Counted from the first letter of the stretch, positions 36,280 through 45,561 are shown. The stretch: 64,000 nt of DNA from Gordonibacter urolithinfaciens (GCF_900199375.1 NZ_LT900217.1:2976001-3040000); one strand, 5' to 3'. Numbers and translations: made by a program. Notes: generated from the letters alone by a model not told the origin.

Positions 36280-37749
36280 TTAGTGCTGTGCGGCTGCCTC
36301 GTCTGCGGGTTTGCCGGCGGGAGCGCTCGCGGCCTGCTTCTTAGAGGGCTTCACGCCGAAGGCGAGTAGGATGCCCACGATGCTCACGGGCACGAGCGCA
36401 TACACGGCAAGCATAGGGTCGACGTGGATACCAGCGGCGGCGGCCTCCTGGGCCGCTTGTGCGATGGCGGGGCCGAAGTCGGCCGGGGTGCCGCCGGAAG
36501 CGAGCACGGCCTGCTTGGCCTCGATGGCCACATTGGAGGCGGCGGTCAGCGTGTCGCTGAACGGATGCATGACGTAGCTCGTGAACATCTGGCCCGCGTA
36601 CTGGCCCAGCGTCAGGAACGACAAGCCGAAGGCCACGGCCGTGGCGCCGCCCTTGAACACGAGCGTCGGCACGAGCGGGCGGCAGCAGGCATTGAGCAGC
36701 ATGTTGCCGGCGCAGAAGAACACGACGTAGGGGAGGAAGAACGTGACCTGCGAGAACGTGGCGGATGCGAGCGCCAGGAACAGGATGCCCACCACGACGC
36801 AGAGGTACTTCTTATCCCTGGGCGTCTTGTCGAGGATCAAGCCGCCGATGGGGGCCAGCGCGCCGCACGCGCAGATCAGGCCGCCCCACAGGCCGGCGGC
36901 CGCCGCATCCCAGCCCAGGCCGCCCAGCAGCTCGGGGGTTTGCATCCAGGTCTTCAGGTACTGGCTGAAGCCGTAGTTGACGTAGTTGTAGATGGCGAAC
37001 ATGAGGATCAGGCACCACAGCTGGCGGCTCTTGAAGAACGGAAGGACCTCTTTGAAGGACTTGCGCTCGGGAGACACCTGCGACCGCTCGTTCTCGCGCG
37101 GCTCGCGGAACACGATGGCGAAGATCACGGCGAACACGACGATGACAGCGACCCAGATCCACTGGAACGCCACCATGTCGCTGCCCGCCATCTCGAACAC
37201 GTTGTTGCCGATGAAGTTGATGACGAAGATGCCCACGGGCGCCCAGATGGACCAGATGGCCATGGCGCGCCCGCGCGTGGCATCGGGGAACCACACCGAC
37301 ACGCAGGTGGGGCCTGCGACGATGGTGGTGGCCAGGGCCACGCCCAGAATGAAGCGCCCCACGAGGAACGCGTAGAAGTTGTCGCCCACGAAGACGGCGC
37401 TCACGGCCGTGCCGACGGCGCCGAGCGCGAGGCCGGCGACGGTCGCGGCTTTCGGGCCGATCTTGCGCACCAGGTACGAGGCGGGCAGGGCCATGATCAG
37501 CGCGCCGATAGGCACGAGGCCCATGACGTTCGACATCAGCTCGAAGTTGGCCGGGTTGGCGAACAGCGCGTTGTTCTCGGCCAGCCAGTTCTTGAACACC
37601 GGGAACGTGATGCCCGGCAGCCACTGCCAGGCGAAGACCAGCGCGATGCCGGCCAGGACCGACGTGATGAGGCATGGCCAGGCGTACGACGGCGTCTTCT
37701 CAACAGGTTTGGCTTCCCTTGCCGCTACGGCGGCATTCGGATTGCTCAT
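36280..37749 (-). CDS. MFS transporter, cluster 2 (proximal)
   Basis: 489 aa, twelve membrane helices. ATG 37749 has AGAGGGG ahead. The loop motif is SYLVRKIGPKAATVAG. It is more distant from the other MFS proteins here and has longer periplasmic segments near residues 30-55 and 390-430. It lies 85 bases after the amidohydrolase gene. Two carriers in one cluster suggest one imports the substrate and the other exports the product or a decarboxylated derivative. Confidence 0.87.
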   Translation of the reverse strand: MSNPNAAVAAREAKPVEKTPSYAWPCLITSVLAGIALVFAWQWLPGITFPVFKNWLAENNALFANPANFELMSNVMGLVPIGALIMALPASYLVRKIGPKAATVAGLALGAVGTAVSAVFVGDNFYAFLVGRFILGVALATTIVAGPTCVSVWFPDATRGRAMAIWSIWAPVGIFVINFIGNNVFEMAGSDMVAFQWIWVAVIVVFAVIFAIVFREPRENERSQVSPERKSFKEVLPFFKSRQLWCLILMFAIYNYVNYGFSQYLKTWMQTPELLGGLGWDAAAAGLWGGLICACGALAPIGGLILDKTPRDKKYLCVVVGILFLALASATFSQVTFFLPYVVFFCAGNMLLNACCRPLVPTLVFKGGATAVAFGLSFLTLGQYAGQMFTSYVMHPFSDTLTAASNVAIEAKQAVLASGGTPADFGPAIAQAAQEAAAAGIHVDPMLAVYALVPVSIVGILLAFGVKPSKKQAASAPAGKPADEAAAQH

Positions 37750-37834
37750 GATGGTTTCCCCTCTTTCATCGGACGCCTCCTTGCGCGGCGTCGACGGATC
37801 TGCCGGGAAGGGGCTCCGCCCCTCCCGTCTTTCC

Positions 37835-38893
37835 CTACAGGTTGAACAGCTTCGCCGCGTTGCCGCCCAGCATGAGGTCCTTCTCCTCCTGCGTGACGTC
37901 GAGGGCCTTCACCGAGCCCACCGAGCGGGCCATCCACTCGTAGAACACGGGGAACGAAGAGCCCAGAAGCAGGTGGTCGGCGCCGCACGTCTTCACGGCG
38001 AGCTCGAGCTGGTCCTTGCTCCAGCTCATGGGGTGCGTCATGTCGAAGTAGATGTTGTTGGCTAGGTAGCGGTCGTACGCCTCGCGGTCGACGTTGGTGG
38101 CCAGGCGGTTCATAGCCTCCTTCTTCTTCACCGACACGTGCGGGGCGAGCAGGTCCTTGAGCGCGAACCAGTTGCCGCCGAACATCGTGTGGATGAACTT
38201 GAGGTCGGGGAACTCGTCGAACATGCCCGAGTACACCTCGCGGCCCACTGCGGTGGCCTGCACGTGGATACGGCCGAGCTCGCGTCGCAGGGGCGTGTAG
38301 TCGGCGAAGTTGCCGAACGAGTTCTGTCCGGGCGTATGGTGGATGGCGCAGGGCACCTTCTTGTCGTTGAGCACCTTCAGGTAGGGCTTGAACAGCTCGT
38401 CGTCGAGGAACTTGTCGCCGTAGCAGCAGGCGAATTGCACGCCCACCATGCCGAGGTCGCCCAGGCAGCGCTCCAGCTCGTAGATATCCTCCTTGCGGCC
38501 CCACGGCGGCAGCACGGCGTTGGCGTACAGGCGCCCTTCCGACTGACGGCACATCTCGGCGGCCTGGTCGTTCACGATCTTGCACATGTCGAGCGGCAGC
38601 CATTCCTGCCACACCGGCATGCGCAGAAGCGCGATGTCAACGCCCACCTCGTCCATGGCGCGGAGCTTCGTCTCCAGCGTGTAGTCGCCCTCCACGTAGT
38701 TCAGGATGTCCTTGCCGTCCTCGGTGGCAAGCACGATCTGGTCCTTGGCGCCGTCGGGCGTCTTGCCGCGGTAGGCCTTGAGCCCCATGGTGATGGGGGC
38801 GGAGTACAGAAAGCCGTTGAGCACCTCCTCGTTCGTGAACAGGTCGGTGGGCAGGAAGTGCATGTTGATGTCGATGACCTTGTTGTCTGCCAT
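37835..38893 (-). CDS. Amidohydrolase-2 family protein (ACMSD-like decarboxylase fold) with altered metal site
   Basis: 352 aa TIM-barrel protein of the group with ACMSD and gamma-resorcylate decarboxylase, which decarboxylate aromatic or muconate acids using one metal ion. The barrel begins VIDINMHFLP where active relatives have H-x-H; here it is Asn10-Met-His12. His186 (AIHHTPG) and His235 (FIHTMFGGNW) are kept. The late metal-binding Asp of GSDYP is replaced: LLGSSFPVF, Ser312-Ser313. So two of four metal ligands appear lost. Either it binds metal differently, works without one, or is a binding protein. In the middle of a Moco operon it may act on the same phenolic acid. Confidence 0.87.
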   Translation of the reverse strand: MADNKVIDINMHFLPTDLFTNEEVLNGFLYSAPITMGLKAYRGKTPDGAKDQIVLATEDGKDILNYVEGDYTLETKLRAMDEVGVDIALLRMPVWQEWLPLDMCKIVNDQAAEMCRQSEGRLYANAVLPPWGRKEDIYELERCLGDLGMVGVQFACCYGDKFLDDELFKPYLKVLNDKKVPCAIHHTPGQNSFGNFADYTPLRRELGRIHVQATAVGREVYSGMFDEFPDLKFIHTMFGGNWFALKDLLAPHVSVKKKEAMNRLATNVDREAYDRYLANNIYFDMTHPMSWSKDQLELAVKTCGADHLLLGSSFPVFYEWMARSVGSVKALDVTQEEKDLMLGGNAAKLFNL

Positions 38894-38919
38894 GTTCTCT
38901 CCTTTTTCTCTCGACGGGC

Positions 38920-38967
38920 GCCCGCCCCGCGCCGCTTGGCCGCAGGGCGGCGAGGCGCGGGGCGGGC
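38920..38967 (-). other. 13-bp GC hairpin between 65-aa gene and amidohydrolase
   Basis: GCCCGCCCCGCGC (38920-38932) with GCGCGGGGCGGGC (38955-38967), perfect. It fills the spacer between the two genes, with no T run. Confidence 0.75.
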
Positions 38968-38979
38968 AGCCCGCCCGGG

Positions 38980-39177
38980 TTACCGGTAGATCGGTGTAAC
39001 TTCGCGCTCCGCGATCTTCTTCATGTTGGCGCCGCAGCGGTCCTTCCAGTCGATGCGGCCCTGCTCGCGTTCGAGCTCGGTGACCGAGCGGCTGAAGTCG
39101 CGCGTCAGGTGAACGTCGACGTTCATCAGCTTCTCGGCGATCCTCCCGCCGAAATCGTCCTCGAATCTCTGGGCCAT
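38980..39177 (-). CDS. 65-aa protein of Moco cluster 2
   Basis: Not recognised. ATG 39177 has a very strong ribosome site (GAAGGAGGACGGAC). It is charged and soluble, probably helical: MAQRFEDDFGGRIAEKLMN, then RSVTELEREQGRIDWKDRC, ending VTPIYR. One cysteine, no metal motif. It sits between the Fe-S subunit and the amidohydrolase with a hairpin on either side. It may be an accessory subunit of either. Confidence 0.72.
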   Translation of the reverse strand: MAQRFEDDFGGRIAEKLMNVDVHLTRDFSRSVTELEREQGRIDWKDRCGANMKKIAEREVTPIYR

Positions 39178-39204
39178 GTCCGTCCTCCTTCCTGGTTCCC
39201 TTTT

Positions 39205-39238
39205 CCGCGGGCGCCCCGCCTTGGCACGGCGCCCGCGG
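39205..39238 (-). other. 11-bp GC hairpin after the cluster 2 Fe-S subunit
   Basis: CCGCGGGCGCC (39205-39215) with GGCGCCCGCGG (39228-39238), perfect, in the 71-base spacer just downstream of the small subunit stop. Confidence 0.75.
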
Positions 39239-39248
39239 CCCGACAGAT

Positions 39249-39593
39249 CTACGCCTCGTTGATGGCGACGATCATCTGCTTCTCGCGGTCGACCTTCTTC
39301 GCGAGGTCCTCCACGTCTCCCCAGTCCAGGCACTGGGCCTGGCAGTGCTGCACGCACGTGGGCTGCTTGCCCTTGCCCACGCGCTCGGCGCACAGGTCGC
39401 ACCACTTGGTGAACTGGGGGATGAAGTCGTACTGGTAGTCCTTCTTGGCCTCGTCGATGTGCAGCGGGCCCAGCTTCGTGATCTTCAGGCCGAACTGCGC
39501 CTCGGTGTAGCCGTGTTCCTGCTGGCAGGCCAGCACGCACGCCTCGCAGCCGGTGCAGTAGTCGACGTCGACCAAAATTCCCTGGTAAGCCAT
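39249..39593 (-). CDS. 4Fe-4S ferredoxin-like electron-transfer subunit, cluster 2
   Basis: 114 aa. ATG 39593 (MAYQGILVD) has AAAGGATGAG ahead. The first cluster motif is CTGCEACVLAC, and the second set is CDLC...CVQHCQAQC. It lacks a membrane helix. It lies 28 bases after its catalytic subunit, so it is less tightly coupled than in clusters 1 and 3. It shares VDYxxCTGC near residue 10 and the YDFIP-FTK middle with the cluster 3 subunit. Confidence 0.91.
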   Translation of the reverse strand: MAYQGILVDVDYCTGCEACVLACQQEHGYTEAQFGLKITKLGPLHIDEAKKDYQYDFIPQFTKWCDLCAERVGKGKQPTCVQHCQAQCLDWGDVEDLAKKVDREKQMIVAINEA

Positions 39594-39621
39594 GTCTCTC
39601 ATCCTTTCCGTCGCGCGGCTG

Positions 39622-42024
39622 CTAGTCGGCCTTGCGGATCTTGCACATCATGGCCTTGTAGTTCGAGCCGAAGCCCGATACGCCGGCGTCGAAGGGCACG
39701 AGGTTGTTGATGTTGGACTCCAGCACGCCGAACAGGCCCTCTTGCTCGTTCTCCACGTTCTCCTCGGCCGCGTCCTTGCGCTCGGGGAACCACCAGCCGT
39801 GCTCGGCCTGCATGACGCGCGGGTCGTAGGTGTCGTTGAAGGCGGCCTTGTACTTGCACTTGCCGTGCTTGTTCTCCAGCCACACCCAGTCGCCCTCCTC
39901 GATTCCGTTGGCGGCTGCGGTGTCGGGGTGCAGGTACACGAGCGGGTCGGGGTGCAGGGCGCGCAGCTTCTTGACCTGGCGCTGCTCGGAGTGGAAGAAG
40001 TGCGGAACGCGCGCGCCGGACGTGACGATGTAGGGGTACTCCTCCACGTCCTCGGGGGCGCTGTAGGGGCTCTCCACCGGCTCGACGTAGCTCGGCAGCG
40101 GGTCGAGGCCCGACCACGACGTGTGGTGGAACACCATGGAGTAGATCTCCGCGCGGCCCGTCTCGGTGCGGAAGCCCGGCTGGCCGTCGGGGCGCAGGTC
40201 TCCCGTCTCGTACTTGCGGTACTTGAACTCGGGGTACTTCCACGTGGACTCGCGCAGCTCGTCCCAGGTGAAGCCGCCGTCCTCAAGGGCGTAGTCCCAC
40301 ATCTCCTGCACGTCGTCCCAAGGCCAGGCGATGTCCTGGTTCTCGGGCTTGATGGCCGCCGTCAGGCGCTTGCCCAGCTCCAGGAAGATGGTGTTGTCGG
40401 GCTTGGAGTCGCCCACGGGCTCGATGGCCTTGTTGATGCAGCTGATGCGGTAGGCGTTGAGCCCGCCGAAGCCGTCGCGCTCCTCGTAGGTGGCGGCGGG
40501 CAGCACCACGTCGGCCAGCGCCATCATGGTGGGGGTCATGAACAGGTCGGACACCACGATGAAGTCGATCTGCTTGTACCATTCCAGCTGCTGGGCGGCC
40601 TGGGCGCCCATGGTGGCCAGGAAGTTGTTCGTCACGATGTAGGCCGCGCGGATGGGTATCTCGCCGCGCTGCCACGCCTCGATGGTGGCGTTGGAGGACA
40701 GGTTCTTGAAGCCCACGGCGAACATGGGGTAGCGCTCCACGCCGATGCGCTTGGACTGCTCCTCCTCGGTCATGAGCTCGTCCCAGCCCCAGGTGCCGGT
40801 CCAGTTCGGCTGCTCGATGCCCCAGCAGGCGTCGCCCATCACGTTGCCGCCGGGCACGTCGAGGTTGCCGGTGATGCACCACAGGGCCGTGATGGCGTGC
40901 GCTGCCTGCTGGCCGCCCGTCTGCTGGTCGAGCGCCACGCCCCATTGGATGGCGGCGGGCTTCGATGCGGCGTAGGTGCGCGCCACGCGCTGCACGTCCT
41001 CCTTGGCCACCCAGGCCCTCTCGCACAGGTCGTCCAGGTCCATCTCCGCCACGCGCTCGCACACGGCTTCCAGGCCGTACACCCACTTGTCGCAGAAGTC
41101 CTGGTCGTAGAGCTTCTCGTCGCAGACGACCTTCAGCATGGCCATGGCCAGCGCGCCGTCGCCGCCGGGACGCACGCGCAGCCAGTCCTCGCCGGCGCGG
41201 GCCGCGAGCCACGTGAGCTGCGGGTCCACCACGGCCACCTTCATGCCGCGCTTCATGAGGTCGGTGATCCAATGGCCGTAGAAGCCGTCTGCGTTGCTGT
41301 AGAAGGGTTGGTGGCCCCACACGATGCAGTACTCTGGCACCGTGTAGCGCGGATCGTCGTAGCGCTGGGGGAGGAACTGCGAGCAGTCCATGACGCAGGC
41401 GCCGCCCAGCATGCAGGCCATCGACGCGATGCGGGGCAGGTAGCACGAGTTGCCGGCGAAGTAGGGCACGCCCTCGTTCGGGGAGCCCACACAGGCGTTC
41501 AGGCGCGTTACCTGGTGGATATCGCGGCCCGTGCCCTGGCACATGGCGATCTTGTCGGCGCCGTACGTGTCGACGACGCGCTTGAACTCGCGCACGATGA
41601 TGTCGTAGGCCTCGTCCCAGCTGATCTCCACGAACTTGTCCTTGCCGCGGTCGGCGCGGTCGCGCTTCATCGGTTTGGTCAGGCGGTCCTCATGGTAGAC
41701 GTAGTCGGGGATGCAGAGGCAGCGGCTGCACAGGCGTCCCTGGTTGTAGGGGTCCTCCGGGTCGCCCTCCACTTTCACCAGCTTGCCGTCCTTCACGTAG
41801 GACAGGATGCCGCACACGTTGTGGCATCCAGGCGCGCTGCGCGCGGTGCCGCGGATGACGGTCATGCCGTCCTCCTCCCACGTCCAAGGCACTTTCGGCG
41901 TCTCGGCAGCAGGCACGGGTGGGCGCGTGTCGGTCTTCTTCGGCAGGCGCGAGCCGCGGCGGTACTTCTTCCCGTTGGTCTCGCTCCAGTGCTCCTGCAC
42001 GGGGGCCTGGGCTGAATCGGCCAT
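39622..42024 (-). CDS. Molybdopterin oxidoreductase catalytic subunit, cluster 2
   Basis: 800 aa from ATG 42024 (GAGAAGGAGGAACGT ahead). There is no signal peptide. The Fe-S site is again reduced: GCHNVCG and LCSRC, with an additional Cys two residues on (CLC). The candidate Mo-ligand motif is GNSCYLPR. Moco-binding blocks: GDPEDPYNQGRLC, VWGHQPFYSNADGF, DPQLTWLAA, RPGGDGALAMAM, and TSGARVPHFFHSEQRQ. It heads the longest operon of the window (ten kb to the LuxR gene). The family suggests reductive removal or transfer of a ring hydroxyl on a phenolic substrate; the substrate is not determinable here. Confidence 0.9.
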   Translation of the reverse strand: MADSAQAPVQEHWSETNGKKYRRGSRLPKKTDTRPPVPAAETPKVPWTWEEDGMTVIRGTARSAPGCHNVCGILSYVKDGKLVKVEGDPEDPYNQGRLCSRCLCIPDYVYHEDRLTKPMKRDRADRGKDKFVEISWDEAYDIIVREFKRVVDTYGADKIAMCQGTGRDIHQVTRLNACVGSPNEGVPYFAGNSCYLPRIASMACMLGGACVMDCSQFLPQRYDDPRYTVPEYCIVWGHQPFYSNADGFYGHWITDLMKRGMKVAVVDPQLTWLAARAGEDWLRVRPGGDGALAMAMLKVVCDEKLYDQDFCDKWVYGLEAVCERVAEMDLDDLCERAWVAKEDVQRVARTYAASKPAAIQWGVALDQQTGGQQAAHAITALWCITGNLDVPGGNVMGDACWGIEQPNWTGTWGWDELMTEEEQSKRIGVERYPMFAVGFKNLSSNATIEAWQRGEIPIRAAYIVTNNFLATMGAQAAQQLEWYKQIDFIVVSDLFMTPTMMALADVVLPAATYEERDGFGGLNAYRISCINKAIEPVGDSKPDNTIFLELGKRLTAAIKPENQDIAWPWDDVQEMWDYALEDGGFTWDELRESTWKYPEFKYRKYETGDLRPDGQPGFRTETGRAEIYSMVFHHTSWSGLDPLPSYVEPVESPYSAPEDVEEYPYIVTSGARVPHFFHSEQRQVKKLRALHPDPLVYLHPDTAAANGIEEGDWVWLENKHGKCKYKAAFNDTYDPRVMQAEHGWWFPERKDAAEENVENEQEGLFGVLESNINNLVPFDAGVSGFGSNYKAMMCKIRKAD

Positions 42025-42629
42025 ACGTTCCTCCTTCTCGTTGCTTCTCATCGGTTCTCGTCTCGCATCGGGGTCGTCTCCGGCCCGGTTCCGTCACGGC
42101 TTGCGCGCGCGGTGGGCGGGCACGATTCCGAACGGGGCCAGAATAAGGAGGATTCGTGGAGCGGCGTCCCCCGCAGATGATGAGGAAGCCCTTTTCATTA
42201 TTCCAACCCGAGCGTTTTCGGCGGTAATCCTCTTGGTATGAGACTCCCAACTGGGAAGACGCTATGAATTAAGAAGCAAGCCCAGGAAGGGGCGCCGGTG
42301 CGAAGGGCGTGCTAAAAGGGTAGGGATGGAGAGGAGGCGGCTGCTAGGCCGCCACGGGGCAGTTGCGATCGAGCCGGCGTACCCGCTTCGCGTGTTTGAT
42401 GATGCGGGAGATCCCACCAGGGCTGCGTAATGATGCCGAAGCTGCATGTCTCATCCGATATTGGAACGAACAGCCCAACGCGGTTCCGTTGCGTCGAGCA
42501 TTGCAGGTGCTGAATCTGCCGCCGAATTTGAGGGTAAGTGAATTTACGCAAATTCGGTCTTGCGCAAAGGCTGCGTTCCGGTATAATCTTCACTTGCGCG
42601 CGACCGAGACGGGAAGCGCCAAGGCTCAT
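42025..42629. promoter_or_regulatory. 605-bp intergenic region between cluster 2 and tRNA-Asn
   Basis: There is no credible gene here. Base composition is visibly more AT-rich than neighbours around 42175-42270 and 42360-42560. A TCCCA-AC-TGGGA inverted repeat near 42246-42257 lies about 220 bases upstream of the cluster 2 start and is a candidate operator. A short GGCGGC...GCCGCC hairpin lies near 42336-42355. The tRNA promoter is at the right end. Confidence 0.5.
42560..42587 (+). promoter_or_regulatory. Promoter of tRNA-Asn
   Basis: TTGCGC (42560-42565), 16 bases, TATAAT (42582-42587), about 42 bases before the mature tRNA 5' end. Confidence 0.7.
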
Positions 42630-42704
42630 TCCTCGGTAGCTCAACGGCAGAGCATCCGGCTGTTAACCGGAGGGTTGTAGGTTCGAATCCTACCCGGGGA
42701 GCCA
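42630..42704 (+). tRNA. tRNA-Asn (anticodon GTT)
   Basis: 75 bases including encoded CCA. The acceptor stem TCCTCGG pairs with CCGGGGA (one G-T pair). D-arm AGCTCAACGGCAGAGC, anticodon loop CTGTTAA, T-arm TAGG-TTCGAAT-CCTA. It is followed by a strong terminator. Confidence 0.96.
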
Positions 42705-42713
42705 TGAAACCAC

Positions 42714-42748
42714 AGGCCAGAAGCAACGCGCTTCTGGCCTTTTTCTTT
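42714..42748 (+). terminator. Terminator of tRNA-Asn
   Basis: AGGCCAGAAG (42714-42723) with CTTCTGGCCT (42731-42740), then TTTTCTTTT. A nearly identical stem serves tRNA-Val at 48979-49009. Confidence 0.92.
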
Positions 42749-43016
42749 TCGGAGCTGCGAAGGCGGAATGCGATCCCGAAACTGGCTTGGCGACGTGCGG
42801 CGCAGGGGCCAGGAGCCGACAAGAGCCGGCGAGTGGGACAAACAGGGGGTCGGGGGACTCATGGGCGTTTCGGACAGGGGAGCGGCGCGCAGGAGCGCAC
42901 GCCGTAGCTCGATGCTGATGGGCGTGCTGGCCATTGCGGCGGGCATTGTCATCGTCATGAACCTCTTCAAGGTGTCGGCTTCGTTGAGCTTGCTTACGGC
43001 AGACCTGGGGATCGGT

Positions 43017-44349
43017 GGGTTATAGGACAAAAAGTGTGTCCGGCCCGATTGTTCACTGACGGTACTCGACCGCCGTGTGGAACTCTCCCCAGGCTACTCC
43101 CGCACCGTATTCGTCAGGCGTCCCGCCATCCCGCCTCTTGGGCTTGGAGGCCATCGCGAACAGCCCTTCGACGTCATCGTCGGTGGGCATGGCCTTCAGC
43201 ATCCTGGCGGCAGGGAGGGGCGACCCGGCGTGCGCGTAACACCACCAGAAGATCGCCTTGACGCGCCGCATCCTGGACAGCCCGCGGTGGTTTCGGATCA
43301 TCTCGCGCAGCTGCGCGTTCACGCCTCCCTCTATCATGTTGGAGGTGGAGTCCCACTCGCCGCCCCGCTCTTCGGCCATCTCCACGAACGCGAACAGCGT
43401 CCCCGACCGCACGAGGCCGTTGAGCGCGCGGCGGGCCTTCCTCAGCTCCCGGTGCACGTAGCGCCTCTTGCCGTCTTCGAGCGCGAACTCGCGCAGGAAC
43501 CCCTCCCACTTGGAGCACCACTCCGCGTACTCGGCCAGCCACGCTGCCGCCGATCCGGCGTCCTTGGCCTTCAGCAGCTTCTTGGCGAGGCCGTAGAGCT
43601 CCTTGCCCGCCTCCAGCTTGGGGCGCGAGGTGGTGCACCTTTTTACCTGGCAGAATGCGTGGAACGTGCACCTCTGGACGCAGGTGCCCGGCCACATGGC
43701 GCGCGCCGCCTTGGCAAACCCGGCGCCCCCGTCGGAGACGGCCAGGCGCGGCGGGGCCATCTTGGCCATGAGCGCCGCCCAGGCGCCGGAGTTCTCGCTC
43801 TCGGCCAGGTGCCAGGCGAGCACGTGCTCTTTGGTGCAGGCTATGAGCACGACGAGCCCCGAGATCCAGATGCCGTCCAAGAACACGACGTCGCACACCT
43901 CCCCGGTGTAGGAGGGCAGGGGCCACATCTGCCAGAATCTGGCGGCTTTCCTGCGAAACGTCCTGGACGAGCATCCGAAGTCCTCTTGGCCGCGCTTGGA
44001 GAAGAGCCATCGGAGGAAGGCGTCGAGCTCCTTCGCCGAATTGTCGATACGGTGCGTCGTGGATGCCCCGCATGCCTTGCACCTCCACCTTTGCGCGCCC
44101 GCTTTCGTCTTGCCGTTGCGCTTCATCGCACCGCCGCACGCGCCGCACTTCGGGTTATCCACTCGTCCGCTCCTGCCCAAGATGAACTTTTCTCTCCGAA
44201 AAGCTATCTTGAACAGGCGTGTCAAGCGCAAACCGGACACACTTTTTGTCCGGGTGAAAAGTTGGGGCGAAACAACTTTTCAGTGTGATTTCTTCAGATT
44301 GAACTGGGAAAAAGATGGTTTGTCGGACACACTTTTTGTCCTATAACCC
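43017..44349 (-). mobile_element. Insertion sequence (IS256/IS1249-like), 1333 bp
   Basis: Ends are near-perfect terminal inverted repeats: GGGTTATAGGACAAAAAGTG at the left and its complement at the right, extending to about 26 bp through TGTCCG. They are bounded by an 8-bp direct duplication GGATCGGT (43009-43016 and 44350-44357). One transposase gene fills the element, read on the minus strand. Eight-base duplications are typical of the IS256 group. Intact ends and target copies suggest a recent, possibly still active insertion. Confidence 0.95.
43053..44240 (-). CDS. Transposase, IS1249/IS256-like
   Basis: 395 aa. The N-terminal zinc ribbon is NPKCGACGGAMKRNG...RCKACGAS. A DDE-type core is suggested by VVFLDGIWI, AVSDGGAGFAKA and, later, STSNMIEGGVNAQLREMI, the last fitting the acidic Glu of the family. 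A basic C-terminal region follows. Start ATG 44240 lies about 110 bases inside the right end; an alternative start further in (VDNPKCGAC) is possible. Antisense to the interrupted transporter. Confidence 0.9.
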   Translation of the reverse strand: MSGLRLTRLFKIAFRREKFILGRSGRVDNPKCGACGGAMKRNGKTKAGAQRWRCKACGASTTHRIDNSAKELDAFLRWLFSKRGQEDFGCSSRTFRRKAARFWQMWPLPSYTGEVCDVVFLDGIWISGLVVLIACTKEHVLAWHLAESENSGAWAALMAKMAPPRLAVSDGGAGFAKAARAMWPGTCVQRCTFHAFCQVKRCTTSRPKLEAGKELYGLAKKLLKAKDAGSAAAWLAEYAEWCSKWEGFLREFALEDGKRRYVHRELRKARRALNGLVRSGTLFAFVEMAEERGGEWDSTSNMIEGGVNAQLREMIRNHRGLSRMRRVKAIFWWCYAHAGSPLPAARMLKAMPTDDDVEGLFAMASKPKRRDGGTPDEYGAGVAWGEFHTAVEYRQ

Positions 44350-45514
44350 GGATCGGTGCGAGCGCGGGGAGCTGGCTCGTCACGGTGTGCACCGTGGTAG
44401 CCGTGGTCCTGGTGCTGCCGGCGGGCGGTCTGGCCGACCGGTTCGGGCCGAAGCGGGTGGGACTGTTCGGCCTGGCGTGCGCGGCGCTCGGCAGCGCGGT
44501 GGGCGCCCTCTGCACCGATATCGGCCCCCTTCTGGCGTCGCGTGCGCTCGAGGGCGTGGGCTACGGGCTCACCGGCGTCGTCTCGCCGGCCATCATCGCG
44601 GAGGCCTTCCCGCCCGAGAGGCGCGGCATCCCTATGGCCGTCTGGTCGTGCTGGATGGATTTGGGCATGCTTGCCGTGCTCAACGTGGCGAACCTCGTCA
44701 TCGACCCGGCCGTGGCGTCCAGCTGGAAGGGCCTCTGGTGGCTGTGCGCGGCGCTGACCGCGGCTCTGGCGGCGGTCTATGCACTTGCGGTGCGTGAGGG
44801 GCCGCGGCCGGAGGCGGGAGCGGGCGCGGGAGGAAGCGTCCTGCTGACCTCGCTCGCCGGTGCCCTGAAGTCGCCCGCCACTTGGGTGGTGTCGTCCGTG
44901 TTCCTCCTGTACAACGTCGGCGTGCTGTCGCTTCTGACGCTGGCGCCGCTCTACTGCCAGACGCAGCTCGGCCTGGGTGCCGCCGAGGCTAACTCATATA
45001 CGAGCCTGCTCACCATCGGTATGATCTCGGGGGCGTTAGCCACAGGGCTCGTGCTCGTGCGAGTGCGCACGTTGCGCGGACGCATCATGCTGCTGGCGGC
45101 GAGCATGGCGCTGGCAGCTGCGGTGCTGGGCGGGGCCTACGTGTACACGGTCGACCAGATCGTCCCCTTCATGCTGCTGGGCGGGCTGGCCCTCTCCATC
45201 ATGCCGGCGGTGGGGTTCACCATCGTGCCCGAGACGCCCGCATCGCCCGCCTTCGCCGGCGCGGCCATCGGGCTGTTCATGCTCATGGGCAACCTGGCTG
45301 GCTTCGGCACGCCGCTCATCGGCGGCCTCATGGAAAGCGCGCCTGCGGTCCTCTCGGCTACCCTCGTGGCGGTGAGCCTGACCGGCGCGGCGCTGTCCTT
45401 GCTGCTGCTAAGGCTCATGGGAGGATCTGCCCCGGCCCAGGGTGCTTAAGCTCCTTCGCTCGACGCGCGGTTGTCGTTGCCTTGCGGGGTTTTTCGCTCG
45501 GGCGCGACGTTCTC

Positions 45515-45542
45515 TTGGCAAGGGGGTCGATTTTGATATAGA
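45515..45542 (+). promoter_or_regulatory. Promoter of the CAT-anticodon tRNA
   Basis: TTGGCA (45515-45520), 16 bases, TATAGA (45537-45542), about 20 bases before the mature tRNA. Confidence 0.55.
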
Positions 45543-45561
45543 ATGGCGAGGCGCTGTTCGA

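Larger units (their letters stand above)
42861..45449 (+). pseudogene. MFS transporter interrupted by an insertion sequence
   Basis: The first 52 codons (42861-43016, starting MGVSDRGAARR) and the remaining 363 (44358-45446) join in frame if the element and one 8-bp target copy are removed. The junction reads LTADLGIG-ASAGSWLVTV, then GGLADRFGPKRVG. The rebuilt protein would be 415 aa with twelve helices and is clearly related to the cluster 1 carrier (13396), down to the DLGIG and DRFGPK blocks. The insertion lies in the first periplasmic loop, so function is presumably lost. No Moco enzyme gene is adjacent; it may be a remnant of another transport-enzyme set, or an orphan importer. Confidence 0.92.

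Noticed and set aside
42363-42680. 105-codon frame reading into tRNA-Asn
   Set aside because: It overlaps the tRNA promoter and tRNA; no ribosome site or motif.
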